Shown: positions 5,835 through 14,038, counted from the stretch's first letter. The stretch: DNA of 16,600 nt from JAVBSC01 sp031547305 (GCA_031547305.1 JAVBSC010000032.1:1-16600), one strand, 5' to 3'. Notes: generated by a model not told the origin, from the letters alone. Numbers and translations are program-made.

Positions 5835-7307
5835 TTAAATTTGCGGCACCGCTCGCGGATGTCCCGGCAAACCGAGTTGCTTCTGAAGGACGTGCCCGGC
5901 GCGGAGCGGTGTTGCGTCGTCAAAGGCCCGGCCGATCAAAAGGAGCGCTGCCGGCAGGTTGCTTTCGTACAATGTGCCCACTGGCAGGGTCAGGGCCGGC
6001 AGACCGGCCAGGGCCGGCAAGGCCAGGGCCGGGTCCGGCCGCAAGGCGGCCAGGGAATCCGGGCTGGCGGCCAGCGGCGGCGGCAGGCCCTGGCTGGGCA
6101 AGGCGGCCAGAATGTCGCAACCGGCCAGGGCGGCCTCCAGTTGCCGGCAGAGCTTGCCGCGCAAGCGGCAGGCCTGCTGAAAATAGACGTCGTGCTGCTT
6201 TTTGGAGAGCAGATGCGCGCCCAGAAGCGCCGCAAGCCGGGCCCGCTCGCCCAGGCCATGGGTGCGCGACTCCAGGTACAGGCCATCCAGATCCTTGCCC
6301 GGCACGCGCTTGCCGTAGCGGATGCCGTCGTAGCGGCCCAGGTTGGTGGAAACCTCGGCGCAGGCTATAACCGCGTAGACTTCACGGGCCAGGAACAAAA
6401 TGGGCAGATCCAGGTCGATCAGTTCAGCTCCCAGGGATTCGGCCACGGCCAGGGCCATGCGGCCCGCTTTGGCCGGCGCGTCTTCCGCTCCTTCCCAGAA
6501 TTGTTTGGGCACGCCGATTTTAAGACCTTGCAGGGAAGCGGAACCGGCAAGGGCCGCCGGAAAATCCGGAGTTGCGGCCTGCACGCTCAGGGCGTCCGCC
6601 TGGTCCGGCCCGGCGATGATTTGCAGAAGCGCCGCGCAGTCTTCCACGCTGCGGGCCACCGGACTGAGCTGATCCATTGAAGAAACGCAGGCCGCGGCCC
6701 CGTGGCGGGATACCCGGCCGAAACTGGGCCGGAAGGCCGCGCAGCCGCAAAAGGCGGCCGGCAACAGGGCGCTTCCCCCGCTGTCCAGAGCCAGGCCGCC
6801 GAAGGACTGGGAGGCGCTGACCGAGGCGGCCGCGCCGGCGGAAGCGCCGCCGGGCGAACGGGACAAATCCCAGGGAGTTTTGGTCTGACAAAAGGCGGAA
6901 AGTCCCTGATTGCCCAGGCCGAACTCGTCCAGGTTGCTTTTGGCCAGGACTATGGCCCCGGCCTGGCGCAAGCGCCCGACGGCCGTGGCTTCGTAAGCCG
7001 GGGCGAAGCCTTCCAGCATGGCGGAGCCGGCGGTAAAGGGCAGGCCTTTGACGGCCACGGCGTCGCTTACCACAAGGGGCAGACCGCGCAGCGGCAAAGC
7101 GGCGGAAGGGGGCGGATTTTTATCCAGGGCTTCGGCCGCCGCCAGAGCGTTCTCCCCGGCCAGAGTAATGCAGGCGCTCAGGACGGGTTCGGTGACGGCC
7201 GCGCGGTCCAGGGCGTCAGTTACCAGGGTTTTGGCGCTGACCTGCCCGGTTCGCGCCAACTCGGCGGCCTGGACAAGAGATAAAGAGCATGCGGAAGCCA
7301 TAATCAC
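5835..7307 (-). CDS. gatA: GatA-like amidase-fold protein with degenerate catalytic triad
   Basis: GatA is the glutaminase/amidase subunit of GatCAB, which converts Glu-tRNA(Gln) or Asp-tRNA(Asn) to the amide. The 490-aa product aligns along its whole length with GatA: WDLSRSPGG (146-154), PAAFCG...RPSFGRVSRHG (183-203), SSMDQLSPVARSVED (209-223), LAGLPALTLPVG near the end. The amidase triad is Lys, cis-Ser and Ser. Here the Lys position is Ser81 (VVSDAV in place of IKDN), the cis-Ser is Ala155 (GGASAG in place of GGSSGG), and only the nucleophile Ser179 (DSGGS) remains; the IRQ after it is ALL. So hydrolysis is doubtful. The start is either a GTG at 7307, overlapping the gatC stop as GTGA, or the ATG at 7301. 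No gatB is in the window. It may be a pseudo-amidase, a diverged paralogue or a gene in decay. Confidence 0.87.
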   Translation of the reverse strand: MIMASACSLSLVQAAELARTGQVSAKTLVTDALDRAAVTEPVLSACITLAGENALAAAEALDKNPPPSAALPLRGLPLVVSDAVAVKGLPFTAGSAMLEGFAPAYEATAVGRLRQAGAIVLAKSNLDEFGLGNQGLSAFCQTKTPWDLSRSPGGASAGAAASVSASQSFGGLALDSGGSALLPAAFCGCAAFRPSFGRVSRHGAAACVSSMDQLSPVARSVEDCAALLQIIAGPDQADALSVQAATPDFPAALAGSASLQGLKIGVPKQFWEGAEDAPAKAGRMALAVAESLGAELIDLDLPILFLAREVYAVIACAEVSTNLGRYDGIRYGKRVPGKDLDGLYLESRTHGLGERARLAALLGAHLLSKKQHDVYFQQACRLRGKLCRQLEAALAGCDILAALPSQGLPPPLAASPDSLAALRPDPALALPALAGLPALTLPVGTLYESNLPAALLLIGRAFDDATPLRAGHVLQKQLGLPGHPRAVPQI

Positions 7308-7627
7308 ACCATCCTCGGCACAACGAAATATTGCTCGTCCGCTTCCGGCGAAGCGGCCAGAAGTTCCGCGCGGGTCTGCTTTTTGTCCGCCTTGTCCGGC
7401 CGCAGAGGCAACGGCCGCTCAAGCACGGCCGGAGGCAGGTAGGCCGGAGCGATCCCTCCGGCCTCCGCTTCAAGCAGGGGCGCCAGGCCGCGCATGAATT
7501 CCGAGCATTGCCCGGCAAGGGCCTCAAGGCGTTGGGACGCCTCAGGTCCGGAAAGTCCGGGAGCCGGGTCCAGCTTGACCAGATCCGCCAGTATTTTCAG
7601 TTCATCAACATTTATTCGCGCGCTCAT
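7304..7627 (-). CDS. gatC: GatC-like subunit of aminoacyl-tRNA amidotransferase, divergent
   Basis: GatC wraps around GatA and links it to GatB in the tRNA-dependent amidotransferase. The 107-aa product has the family's N-terminal helix pattern (VDELKILADLVKL, residues 7-19) and its best signature at the end, EADEQYFVVPRMV, with a Pro-rich linker between. The middle lacks the typical central helix and loop residues, so it is a weak match beyond both ends. Length is slightly above the usual 95-100 aa. The ATG at 7627 has AGGA 7 nt upstream and follows the upstream lipoprotein stop by 9 nt; its stop overlaps the gatA GTG. The identity relies on the C-terminus and on the gatA neighbour. Confidence 0.85.
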   Translation of the reverse strand: MSARINVDELKILADLVKLDPAPGLSGPEASQRLEALAGQCSEFMRGLAPLLEAEAGGIAPAYLPPAVLERPLPLRPDKADKKQTRAELLAASPEADEQYFVVPRMV

Positions 7628-7636
7628 GCTGTTGTC

Positions 7637-9628
7637 CTATTTTTTTGCGCCCCAGGCTTTTTCAAAGGCCGCCCTGAAGCTTTCCAGATCCACCGGGCGG
7701 ATGCCTTCAGACGTGGGAGTAAGCAGGAAGAGTTCCTGTTCCGCCTGGCCGCCGGCGTTCCAGCGCAGCGGCGCGCTGCTCCAGGGAATGGGCCGGTGTC
7801 CGGCCAGGGCGGCGTTGACGCTTTGGGGAGTCCAGCCGGGGCCTATATCCAAAGTGACGGAGAAGCGGGCAAAATCGTAGCCCAGGCCGCTCCAGAAATC
7901 CGCGCCGTCAGTCGAATCCGGGTTGGCGGAGGCCAGGGCGGCCTGCAAAGCCTCGCCGGCCGGAGATGACGCGCCGAACTTCCAGGCGCCGGGAAAAACC
8001 GTGAGGTTGTAGTAGCGGGCGTCCAGATACTGCTTGGCGGCCAGGCCCTGCTCCCACAGACTGGTGCCCAGAAGGATCTGCCGGGTCTCTCTAAAATAGA
8101 AAAGATGCGGGACCAGAATTTCCGCATTGTTCCAGGAATCCGGCAGAAACACGGCCCGGAATGGCGGGCTGGGCGGGTTTTCCGCTTTTTTGTTGGTGCG
8201 CAAAAATGAAGCCACAATGCTGTTCCAGGCTTCCGGCTTGTCCGGCGGATACGTGGCGCCGCCGCTTATGGAGCCCCCCTGGGCGTAAGCCTGTTGGCTG
8301 AACAGGGCGGTCATGCGCTCGCCGTAAGGTTCCTGGGGGCTCAGGGTGCCGTAGCTGTGCACTCCCAGGGCCTGGGAAAAACGCAGCAGGGCGTTGATCT
8401 GATCCTTGGGGGAGCTGAAAAAGCGCCAGGCCACGGAGCCTTCGTCGCCCTCCTCCAGGTTGGACATAAAAGCCATAAAGACCCGCCGGCCGGGATTTCC
8501 GGAGCTTTTCACGGCCAGGTAGTCGGCCGCCCGCATGGGTCCGCCAACGACCACCGCGTTTTCCGGCAAGCCGGCCAACTGGCTGAGCCAGTCCGGCTGG
8601 TCCGTGTCCACGGTGTACAAATCCGTCTGGTAGCCGTCGCGCTTGAATTCAGCGCAGGCCTGCCGGGCGCCGCGCACGATGCGCCTGGCCAGGCCGGAGT
8701 ATTCGCCGGAAAGCGGTAGGGCCAGCACCACGGCCTTGCCCGGCAGGGGGACTACTTTTACGTCCGCGCCGGCCGCCTGGCCGGCCCAGCTTTCCAGCAG
8801 GCCGGAATCCGCCAGAACCGCGTTGTCGCGCATCTGGGCCAGGGTTTCCTGGGCCAGTTCATAAGTGCGCGGGTCCAGGGCCTGACGGCGGGCCGTTTCC
8901 AGGCGCACCAGGGCGTAAGGGTAATAATTCTCGTTTTCCGGGGTCAGCAGGTTGTACAACTTATCCAGCACGGCCGGGCCGGCGTCGCGCAACTCCGCGA
9001 ACAGGCGCTGCTCAAGCTCGGCCTGGTATTCCTTGTTCCGGGCCTGGCCGTAAATGTCCGCCAGGGACCGCATGGCCTGGGCCTCCCGGCCGGACTTCCA
9101 GTCCCGGCTGGCCAGAAACAGGCCGGCTTCCGCCTGAAGCAGCCAGGGCCGGTCCTTGGCTTCCCGCATGGCCGACGCTCTGGCCAGAGCGTCGGATTCC
9201 GGCAGCAACTGCAGGCTGTCGAACCAGAATCTTTGCCAGTCCTCCCGCTTGTCCGCGTCCGGCTGAGCTTGCTTCCAGCGGTCCAGGGCGGCCAGGGCCA
9301 GTTTGGGGTGTTTGTTGCCCACGGCGGCCTGGGCCAGAATACGCAGGGATTTCGTCAGATCCGCCCCGGCCAGGCCCGGCTGGTTGCTGTAAGCCGTGGC
9401 CAATTGCTCGGCCCGCTGGAAATCCCCGGCCTGAATGGCGGCCTGGGCCTGATCCAGCACGGGCTGTGCCTGCGTTGGCGGAGTGCCGGCCGTGGCCGGG
9501 GGAATCTTCTGGGGTTCCCGCCCAACGCCGATGATCGCTTTTTCGCAGCCGTTGAGCGCGAAAACCGCCAGGAATAAAATAACGCCTAAAAATATGTTCG
9601 TGGCCTTGGCCGGCTTGTCCGCTTGCAT
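7637..9628 (-). CDS. Lipoprotein with helical repeats and periplasmic-binding fold (LpoA/LppC-like)
   Basis: The 663-aa product begins with a lipoprotein signal whose lipobox LNGC gives Cys28 as anchor. Residues about 45-270 are rich in Ala/Leu/Gln and predicted helical, in the style of TPR arrays (QAAIQAGDFQRAEQLA, LALAALDRWKQAQPDA). Residues about 295-620 look like a type 1 periplasmic-binding domain: AVVLALPLSGEYSGLARRI at its start, VVVGGPM, RAVFLPDSW and the final SGLGYDFARF region. This two-part plan is that of LpoA, an activator of penicillin-binding protein 1A, and of related orphan binding lipoproteins. No transporter genes flank it, which favours an LpoA-like or scaffold role over solute uptake. 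Start: ATG 9628 with AAGG 7 nt upstream; a GTG at 9634 is too close to that site. First gene of a run with gatC and gatA; no clear promoter is visible. Confidence 0.8.
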   Translation of the reverse strand: MQADKPAKATNIFLGVILFLAVFALNGCEKAIIGVGREPQKIPPATAGTPPTQAQPVLDQAQAAIQAGDFQRAEQLATAYSNQPGLAGADLTKSLRILAQAAVGNKHPKLALAALDRWKQAQPDADKREDWQRFWFDSLQLLPESDALARASAMREAKDRPWLLQAEAGLFLASRDWKSGREAQAMRSLADIYGQARNKEYQAELEQRLFAELRDAGPAVLDKLYNLLTPENENYYPYALVRLETARRQALDPRTYELAQETLAQMRDNAVLADSGLLESWAGQAAGADVKVVPLPGKAVVLALPLSGEYSGLARRIVRGARQACAEFKRDGYQTDLYTVDTDQPDWLSQLAGLPENAVVVGGPMRAADYLAVKSSGNPGRRVFMAFMSNLEEGDEGSVAWRFFSSPKDQINALLRFSQALGVHSYGTLSPQEPYGERMTALFSQQAYAQGGSISGGATYPPDKPEAWNSIVASFLRTNKKAENPPSPPFRAVFLPDSWNNAEILVPHLFYFRETRQILLGTSLWEQGLAAKQYLDARYYNLTVFPGAWKFGASSPAGEALQAALASANPDSTDGADFWSGLGYDFARFSVTLDIGPGWTPQSVNAALAGHRPIPWSSAPLRWNAGGQAEQELFLLTPTSEGIRPVDLESFRAAFEKAWGAKK

Positions 9629-9693
9629 GGTCACACCTTTTTGAAAAGCTCAAACGTTGACAAAAACATAAAAAACAAAAGCATGGACTCCGC

Positions 9694-9786
9694 ATCCCCG
9701 CTTAAGCGGGAATCGCGCAGGAATGCCGAACATATGGCCATAACATGGCGGGATTGCCGCCCGGCCATTCCCGCTTAAGCGGTAAT
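9694..9786. repeat. REP-like pair of CCGCTTAAGCGG palindromes
   Basis: CCCGCTTAAGCGGG (9697-9710, a perfect 14-bp palindrome) and CCGCTTAAGCGG (9771-9782), the latter extended by ATT/AAT arms with one mismatch, lie 60 bp apart in the 237-bp gap between the flippase end and the lipoprotein start. Between them GGCGG-N5-CCGCC forms a further short stem. No T tract. The form resembles extragenic palindromic repeats found in pairs. The remainder of the gap shows only a short GCGGC-N5-GCCGC stem at 9824-9838. Confidence 0.55.
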
Positions 9787-9865
9787 CCGCGTGTTTTCCA
9801 TCTTTCCCGGCGGGTTATGGATAGCGGCAAACAGCCGCCGTTCGCCACGCGTCAAATTTGTTAAG

Positions 9866-11413
9866 CTATTTTCTTTTGCGCCGCAAGGCAAGCAAATCCT
9901 CGCGCCGCAGCCCGGCCAGCCAGGGCAGGGCCAGGCAGCAAAGCGCGGTCAGAACAACATAGCCGAACCCGGAGACAAAAAAACGCAAAAGATCCGGCCA
10001 GGCCGGCAGCAAAAGCAGCGTCAGCTCCCGGCAGCCCCAGGCCGCCAGGCAGAAGACCGCCGGGCAAAGCAACTGGTGGGCCAGGTTGCGGCCCAGCCTG
10101 AACGGCACAATTCTGGCGCAGCCCAGCAGGGCTATGTTGGCGCTGACAATCTGCACGCCCACCATCTTCACGGCCAGCCCCATGGCGCCCATGTTCAGCC
10201 CGCCAAAATCCGCCGGGGCCAGCAAAAACCAGGAGCAGGCAAAACCGCCCAGCAGGCAGGCCACGGAAAGATTCCGCCAGGCCTTGGTTTCTCCACTGGC
10301 GTAATAGACCGAACCGGTGATCTGCCCGTAAGTCTGGTGCAGGGGGTAAAAAGCCATAATCTGCACCGGCAGCGCGGCCCGGGCAAAGTTTTGCCCGCCG
10401 AACAGACCGGTCACGGCCTGGGCCTCCAGGGCGGTGAAGCAGCAGAACCAGGCGGCCACGGCGTACAGGGCCGGAGCCAGCCGGTCCAACAGGCGGCCCA
10501 TTTCCGCAAGGTCTTTTCTGGCGTGGGCCACGGCCAGCTCGCGCATGATCAGCGGGGTCATGGCGGTGACGAACAAAAAGCAGGCCATGCCCACCTTCTG
10601 GGAGAGCGAAAAATAGCCCTGCTCCACGCTGCCGTCAAAAAACTGGAGCAGCCAGCGCTCCCCGCAAAGCACCAGCACGGAAACCAGGGCCAGAATGAAC
10701 AGCGGCGCGCTGTAGCTGACGAATTCCCGGCGGTAGACCCGGCGCCGCTCCCGCGTCAATTTAAGGGAGTCCCGGAGAGTGAAGTCGCGCCAGACAACGC
10801 GGATTACCCAGGCGAACCCCAGGCCGGACAGGATGAACGTCAGGTACTGGTGGGCGAACAAGGTGAACAAATTCAGCCAGCCGGCCCAGAACAGGACCAG
10901 AATGGCCAGCATGGAGGCCAGGTTCACCACGATGCGCACAATTTCGCTGCGCGCCGTTATACCCAGGGCGTCGTTGACGCTGCGCAGGATTTTCGCGCCC
11001 CAGGTCAGGTAGGCCCACATGGCGGCCAGCGGGGCCAAAAAAAGCGGCACGTCCGGCATCAGGCGCCCGCCGACGCCGGGAATGAACATCAGGCCGCAAA
11101 AGGCCAGAGTCAGAGCCAGAACCAGGCCGCCAACCCGCAGGTAATATGCGGCCAGGCCGTATTCCGACTGGCGCTTGGACAGGGAATTGTAAAAGCAGGT
11201 GGAACTTCCCATATCCAGAAAGTTTGCGGCCTGCTGGAAAAAATTGGTGGCAAAGCTGTAATTGCCGTAGGCGGACGGCCCCAGGGCGCGCGGCAGCACC
11301 GCCTCCAGCGCGAAAAACAACGGAATGGAGGCCAGGTTGGAAATAAGCTTAACCGCGTAGCGCTTTTTCAGCGAGGCTTCGGCGGGGCTCGGCGTTTGGG
11401 CTTCCCGACTCAT
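9866..11413 (-). CDS. Polysaccharide/lipid-linked oligosaccharide flippase (Wzx-type)
   Basis: Integral inner-membrane protein that probably flips lipid-linked sugar units to the periplasm for O-antigen, capsule or related glycans. The 515-aa product has about 12-14 hydrophobic segments separated by short basic loops, and its first part carries the hallmark of the polysaccharide-synthesis family: helix 1, then LPRALGPSAYGNYSFATNFFQ style (about 42-62). It ends in a basic tail LRRKRK. Start: ATG 11413 with GTGGA 4 nt upstream; a GTG at 11422 would overlap this site. It is monocistronic and divergent from kdnBA, with a 194-bp gap, so a shared role in surface glycan synthesis is plausible but only inferred. 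The substrate cannot be read from sequence. Confidence 0.88.
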   Translation of the reverse strand: MSREAQTPSPAEASLKKRYAVKLISNLASIPLFFALEAVLPRALGPSAYGNYSFATNFFQQAANFLDMGSSTCFYNSLSKRQSEYGLAAYYLRVGGLVLALTLAFCGLMFIPGVGGRLMPDVPLFLAPLAAMWAYLTWGAKILRSVNDALGITARSEIVRIVVNLASMLAILVLFWAGWLNLFTLFAHQYLTFILSGLGFAWVIRVVWRDFTLRDSLKLTRERRRVYRREFVSYSAPLFILALVSVLVLCGERWLLQFFDGSVEQGYFSLSQKVGMACFLFVTAMTPLIMRELAVAHARKDLAEMGRLLDRLAPALYAVAAWFCCFTALEAQAVTGLFGGQNFARAALPVQIMAFYPLHQTYGQITGSVYYASGETKAWRNLSVACLLGGFACSWFLLAPADFGGLNMGAMGLAVKMVGVQIVSANIALLGCARIVPFRLGRNLAHQLLCPAVFCLAAWGCRELTLLLLPAWPDLLRFFVSGFGYVVLTALCCLALPWLAGLRREDLLALRRKRK

Positions 11414-11518
11414 GATTTCCACTTTTCAAAGTTATTATGGCTCTTTCCAACTACACAAAATGCCTTTCCGGTTCCATAAAAATCTTTGTGTTTAGCCCGG
11501 CAAAAAGGACTGTCGCGA

Positions 11519-11545
11519 TTGACTTTCACCCCCACATTACCTAAT
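11519..11545 (+). promoter_or_regulatory. Weak promoter candidate for kdnBA
   Basis: TTGACT (11519-11524) followed by CCTAAT (11540-11545) with a 15-bp gap, or TAATTC after 17 bp. The -35 is good, the -10 or the spacing is poor. It lies about 60 bp before the kdnB ATG in the divergent gap. No strong promoter was found for the flippase. Confidence 0.35.
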
Positions 11546-11607
11546 TCTCGAAGATTGCGGAGCATTTGGCGACGCTTAATTTTTACCCTGTTTTTTCAGG
11601 AGCTTCC

Positions 11608-12693
11608 ATGTTCAACAATGTCAAAAACGTTCCTTATTATATGTTCGGCCGGGGGGCCTTAGCCCAGTTGGGCGATCTGGTTAACGTCCGCCGCAAGGCC
11701 GCGCCCGGCGCTCCCGCCGTGTTCTGCCTGGATCACTTTTTTAAGGGAAGCGATTTGGAAGCGCGCCTGCCGCGCGAATCAGGCGACATCACCGTGTATG
11801 CGGACACCTCCGTGGAACCCACGGTGGAAGCTGTGGACGCCCTGAGCGATTCCGTGAAAGCCCGGCTTAATGGCATGCGGCCCTGCTGCCTGGTGGGCCT
11901 GGGCGGCGGCGCGGCCCTGGACACGGCCAAGGCCGTTGGCAATCTCCTGACCAATCCCGGCAAGGCGGAGGAATACCAGGGCTGGGAGCTGGTGAAAAAT
12001 CCGGCGGTCCACAAGATCGGCGTGCCCACGCTTTCCGGCACGGGCGCGGAATGCTCCCGCACCTGCGTGCTTACCAACGAGCGCAAGGGCTTGAAGCTGG
12101 GCATGAACAGCGACTTCACCATGTACGACCAACTGCTCCTGGACCCGGAACTCACCCGCAGCGTGCCCCGGACCATTTACTTCTACACCGGCCTGGACGC
12201 CTACATGCACTGCATGGAAGCCCTGCGCGGCAAGGCCCGCAACCCGGTGGTGGACGCCCTGGCCCGCACCACCATCGAGCTGTGCCGCGACGTGTTCCTG
12301 CGCTCCGACGACATGATGAGCGACGAGAATCTGGAAAAGCTCATGGTGGCCTCTTACATGACCGGCATGGCAGCCGGCAGCACCGGCCTGGTGCACCCGC
12401 TGTCCGCCGGGCTGTCCATTGTGCTGCACACCCCGCACTGCCGGGCCAACTGCCATGTGCTCAGCGTGCTCGGGGAATTCTACCCGGAAGAGCACAAAGA
12501 TTTGGAAGACATGCTCAAAAGGCAGAACATCGAACTGCCCAGAGGCATCTGCGCCAAACTGAGCGAGGCGGACCTGGAGCGTTTGTACAATTCCTCCATC
12601 ATTCACGAAAAGCCGCTGGCAAACCACCTGGGGCCTGACTTCAGACAAATTCTAACCAAGGAAAAGCTGATCGGGCTTTTCAAAAAAATGTAG
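11608..12693 (+). CDS. kdnB: 3-deoxy-alpha-D-manno-octulosonate (Kdo) 8-oxidase
   Basis: Metal-dependent group III alcohol dehydrogenase that oxidises the C8 hydroxyl of Kdo to an aldehyde with NAD+, as in Shewanella. The 361-aa product shows the family plan: KNVPYYMFGRGALAQL (6-21), the dinucleotide loop GGGAALDTAK (99-108), LSGTGAECS (142-150), and metal ligands Asp197, His201, His263 and His277 at canonical spacing, followed by HCRANC. The N-terminal signature and, above all, the adjacent DegT aminotransferase point to KdnB rather than a generic iron alcohol dehydrogenase. Start: ATG 11608 with AGGAG 5 nt upstream; the frame is open to a TTG at 11566 without support. It is followed by kdnA after 9 nt, with the kdnA ribosome site overlapping the kdnB stop. 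Confidence 0.85.
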   Translation: MFNNVKNVPYYMFGRGALAQLGDLVNVRRKAAPGAPAVFCLDHFFKGSDLEARLPRESGDITVYADTSVEPTVEAVDALSDSVKARLNGMRPCCLVGLGGGAALDTAKAVGNLLTNPGKAEEYQGWELVKNPAVHKIGVPTLSGTGAECSRTCVLTNERKGLKLGMNSDFTMYDQLLLDPELTRSVPRTIYFYTGLDAYMHCMEALRGKARNPVVDALARTTIELCRDVFLRSDDMMSDENLEKLMVASYMTGMAAGSTGLVHPLSAGLSIVLHTPHCRANCHVLSVLGEFYPEEHKDLEDMLKRQNIELPRGICAKLSEADLERLYNSSIIHEKPLANHLGPDFRQILTKEKLIGLFKKM

Positions 12694-12702
12694 GGATTCA
12701 AT

Positions 12703-13896
12703 ATGGACCTCAAAGTTAATTTCAGCGGCCGGGCTCTGGATTACACGGAAGAAGAAATCGCCGTGGTCATAGAGGCCCTCAAGAACGCGGACCCCCTGAC
12801 CCAGGGGCGCTACCAGATCGCTTTTCAGGAAAAATTCAAGGTTTTCAGCAAGGTCAAGCACGCCTTCGCCGTGTTCAACGGCACCTGCGCCCTGGAACTG
12901 GCCGCCCAGCTCTGTTGCTTCAAGCCCGGCGACGAGGTGGTCATTCCCGCCCACACCTTCACCTCTTCCGCCTACCCCTTTGCCAAGCGCGGCGGCAAAC
13001 TGGTCTGGGCGGACATTGACCTGAAGACCCGCGTGGTCACGGCCCAGACCATCGAAAAAGTCCTCACCCCCAAGACAAAGGCCATAGTGGTGGTCCATCT
13101 GTACGGCTACGTGGCGGACATGCCGGCCATCATGAAGCTGGCCCGCGAGCGGAACATCCTGGTGGTGGAGGACGCCTGCCAGGCCATCGGCGCGGATATT
13201 GACGGCGTAAAGGCCGGAGCTTTCGGGGATTTCGGGATTTTTTCCTTCCATTCCCACAAAAACCTGACCACCATGGGCGAAGGCGGCATGCTCACCCTGA
13301 ACGACGACAAAATGGCCGCCATCGTGCCCATGCTGCGCCACAACGGCCACTGCGCCTTCAACTATGAGCGCGCGGACTACTGGAACCCGGCCATGGGCAA
13401 TGTGGACTTCCCCTTTTTGGACAACGAAATGCTCTGGCCGCAAAACTACTGCCTGGGCGAAGTGGAATGCGCCCTGGGAACCAAGCAGCTGGACCGCATT
13501 GACGAGATAAACGCCCAGAAGCGCGCCCGCGCCCTGGCCTTTATCGACGCCCTGGCGGAGTTTCCGGAACTGGAATTCCACCGCGTTGCCTCCACCCGCC
13601 ACAACTACCACCTGCTCCCGGCCCGGATGATCGGAAGCGTGGAACGCCGCGACGACTTCATCCGCCGCATGTTTAACGAGCACGGCGTGAAATGCGTGGT
13701 CCAGTACTACCCCCTGAACCGCTACGACTTCTACAAGCGCCTGGGCCTGGACAAGGCGGACTGCCCGAACACTGACGAGTTCTACGACCATATGATCTCC
13801 TTCCCCTTCCAGCACAACCTGAGCGAGGCCGAATTTGAGCATATGCTGGGCGCCGCCAGGACGGTACTGAAAAGCCAGCGGGGAAAAACCTTTTAG
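12703..13896 (+). CDS. kdnA: 8-amino-3,8-dideoxy-manno-octulosonate transaminase (DegT/DnrJ/EryC1 family)
   Basis: PLP- and glutamate-dependent aminotransferase that aminates 8-oxo-Kdo made by KdnB, giving 8-amino-Kdo for LPS. The 397-aa product has the sugar-aminotransferase marks: FNGTCALELA (58-67, phosphate cup), IPAHTFTSSA (81-90), EDACQAIGA (156-164) with Asp157 facing the PLP nitrogen, the Schiff-base Lys186 in FHSHKNLTTMGEGGM, and a C-terminal substrate region ending with HNLSEAEFEHML. The ATG at 12703 has AGGG 7 nt upstream, lying in the kdnB stop. Placement next to kdnB is the main reason for naming it KdnA; other sugar-aminotransferase roles (for example toward UDP-4-keto sugars) are possible but lack partner genes here. 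CMP-activation and transfer genes are not in the window. Confidence 0.85.
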   Translation: MDLKVNFSGRALDYTEEEIAVVIEALKNADPLTQGRYQIAFQEKFKVFSKVKHAFAVFNGTCALELAAQLCCFKPGDEVVIPAHTFTSSAYPFAKRGGKLVWADIDLKTRVVTAQTIEKVLTPKTKAIVVVHLYGYVADMPAIMKLARERNILVVEDACQAIGADIDGVKAGAFGDFGIFSFHSHKNLTTMGEGGMLTLNDDKMAAIVPMLRHNGHCAFNYERADYWNPAMGNVDFPFLDNEMLWPQNYCLGEVECALGTKQLDRIDEINAQKRARALAFIDALAEFPELEFHRVASTRHNYHLLPARMIGSVERRDDFIRRMFNEHGVKCVVQYYPLNRYDFYKRLGLDKADCPNTDEFYDHMISFPFQHNLSEAEFEHMLGAARTVLKSQRGKTF

Positions 13897-13921
13897 CGCC
13901 GCGGCAAGCTCCGCGTCCTTC

Positions 13922-13956
13922 ACCGGGACGACGGCCGTTTTGGCCGTCGTCCCGGT
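13922..13956 (+). terminator. Strong hairpin terminator after kdnA
   Basis: ACCGGGACGACGGCC (13922-13936) and GGCCGTCGTCCCGGT (13942-13956) form a perfect 15-bp stem with loop GTTTT, extendable by CTTC/GAAG with small bulges. Only three T follow directly (13956-13958), with a T7 run at 13978-13984, so efficiency is uncertain. It lies 25 bp after the kdnA stop. Confidence 0.75.
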
Positions 13957-14038
13957 TTGAAGGCAACCCCAGAAACATTTTTTTAACTTGCCCGCCCTCC
14001 CCCGCACATCAAAATATCCACCTGGCCGAACGCCCCGG

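Noticed and set aside
5822..5837. T9 run after the gatA stop as an intrinsic terminator
   Set aside because: No credible stem lies immediately before the T run; the palindrome lies after it.
9791..11479. 562-codon open frame antisense to the flippase
   Set aside because: Very Gln/Gly/Ala-rich low-complexity translation without motifs; the opposite strand is a clear multi-span flippase.
11566..11607. Upstream TTG start for kdnB
   Set aside because: Adds 14 residues unlike the family; AGGAG 5 nt before the ATG at 11608 decides the start.
12652..14007. 451-codon open frame antisense to kdnA
   Set aside because: Val/His/Gly-rich shadow translation; it runs through the kdnA terminator hairpin, and kdnA motifs on the plus strand are unambiguous.
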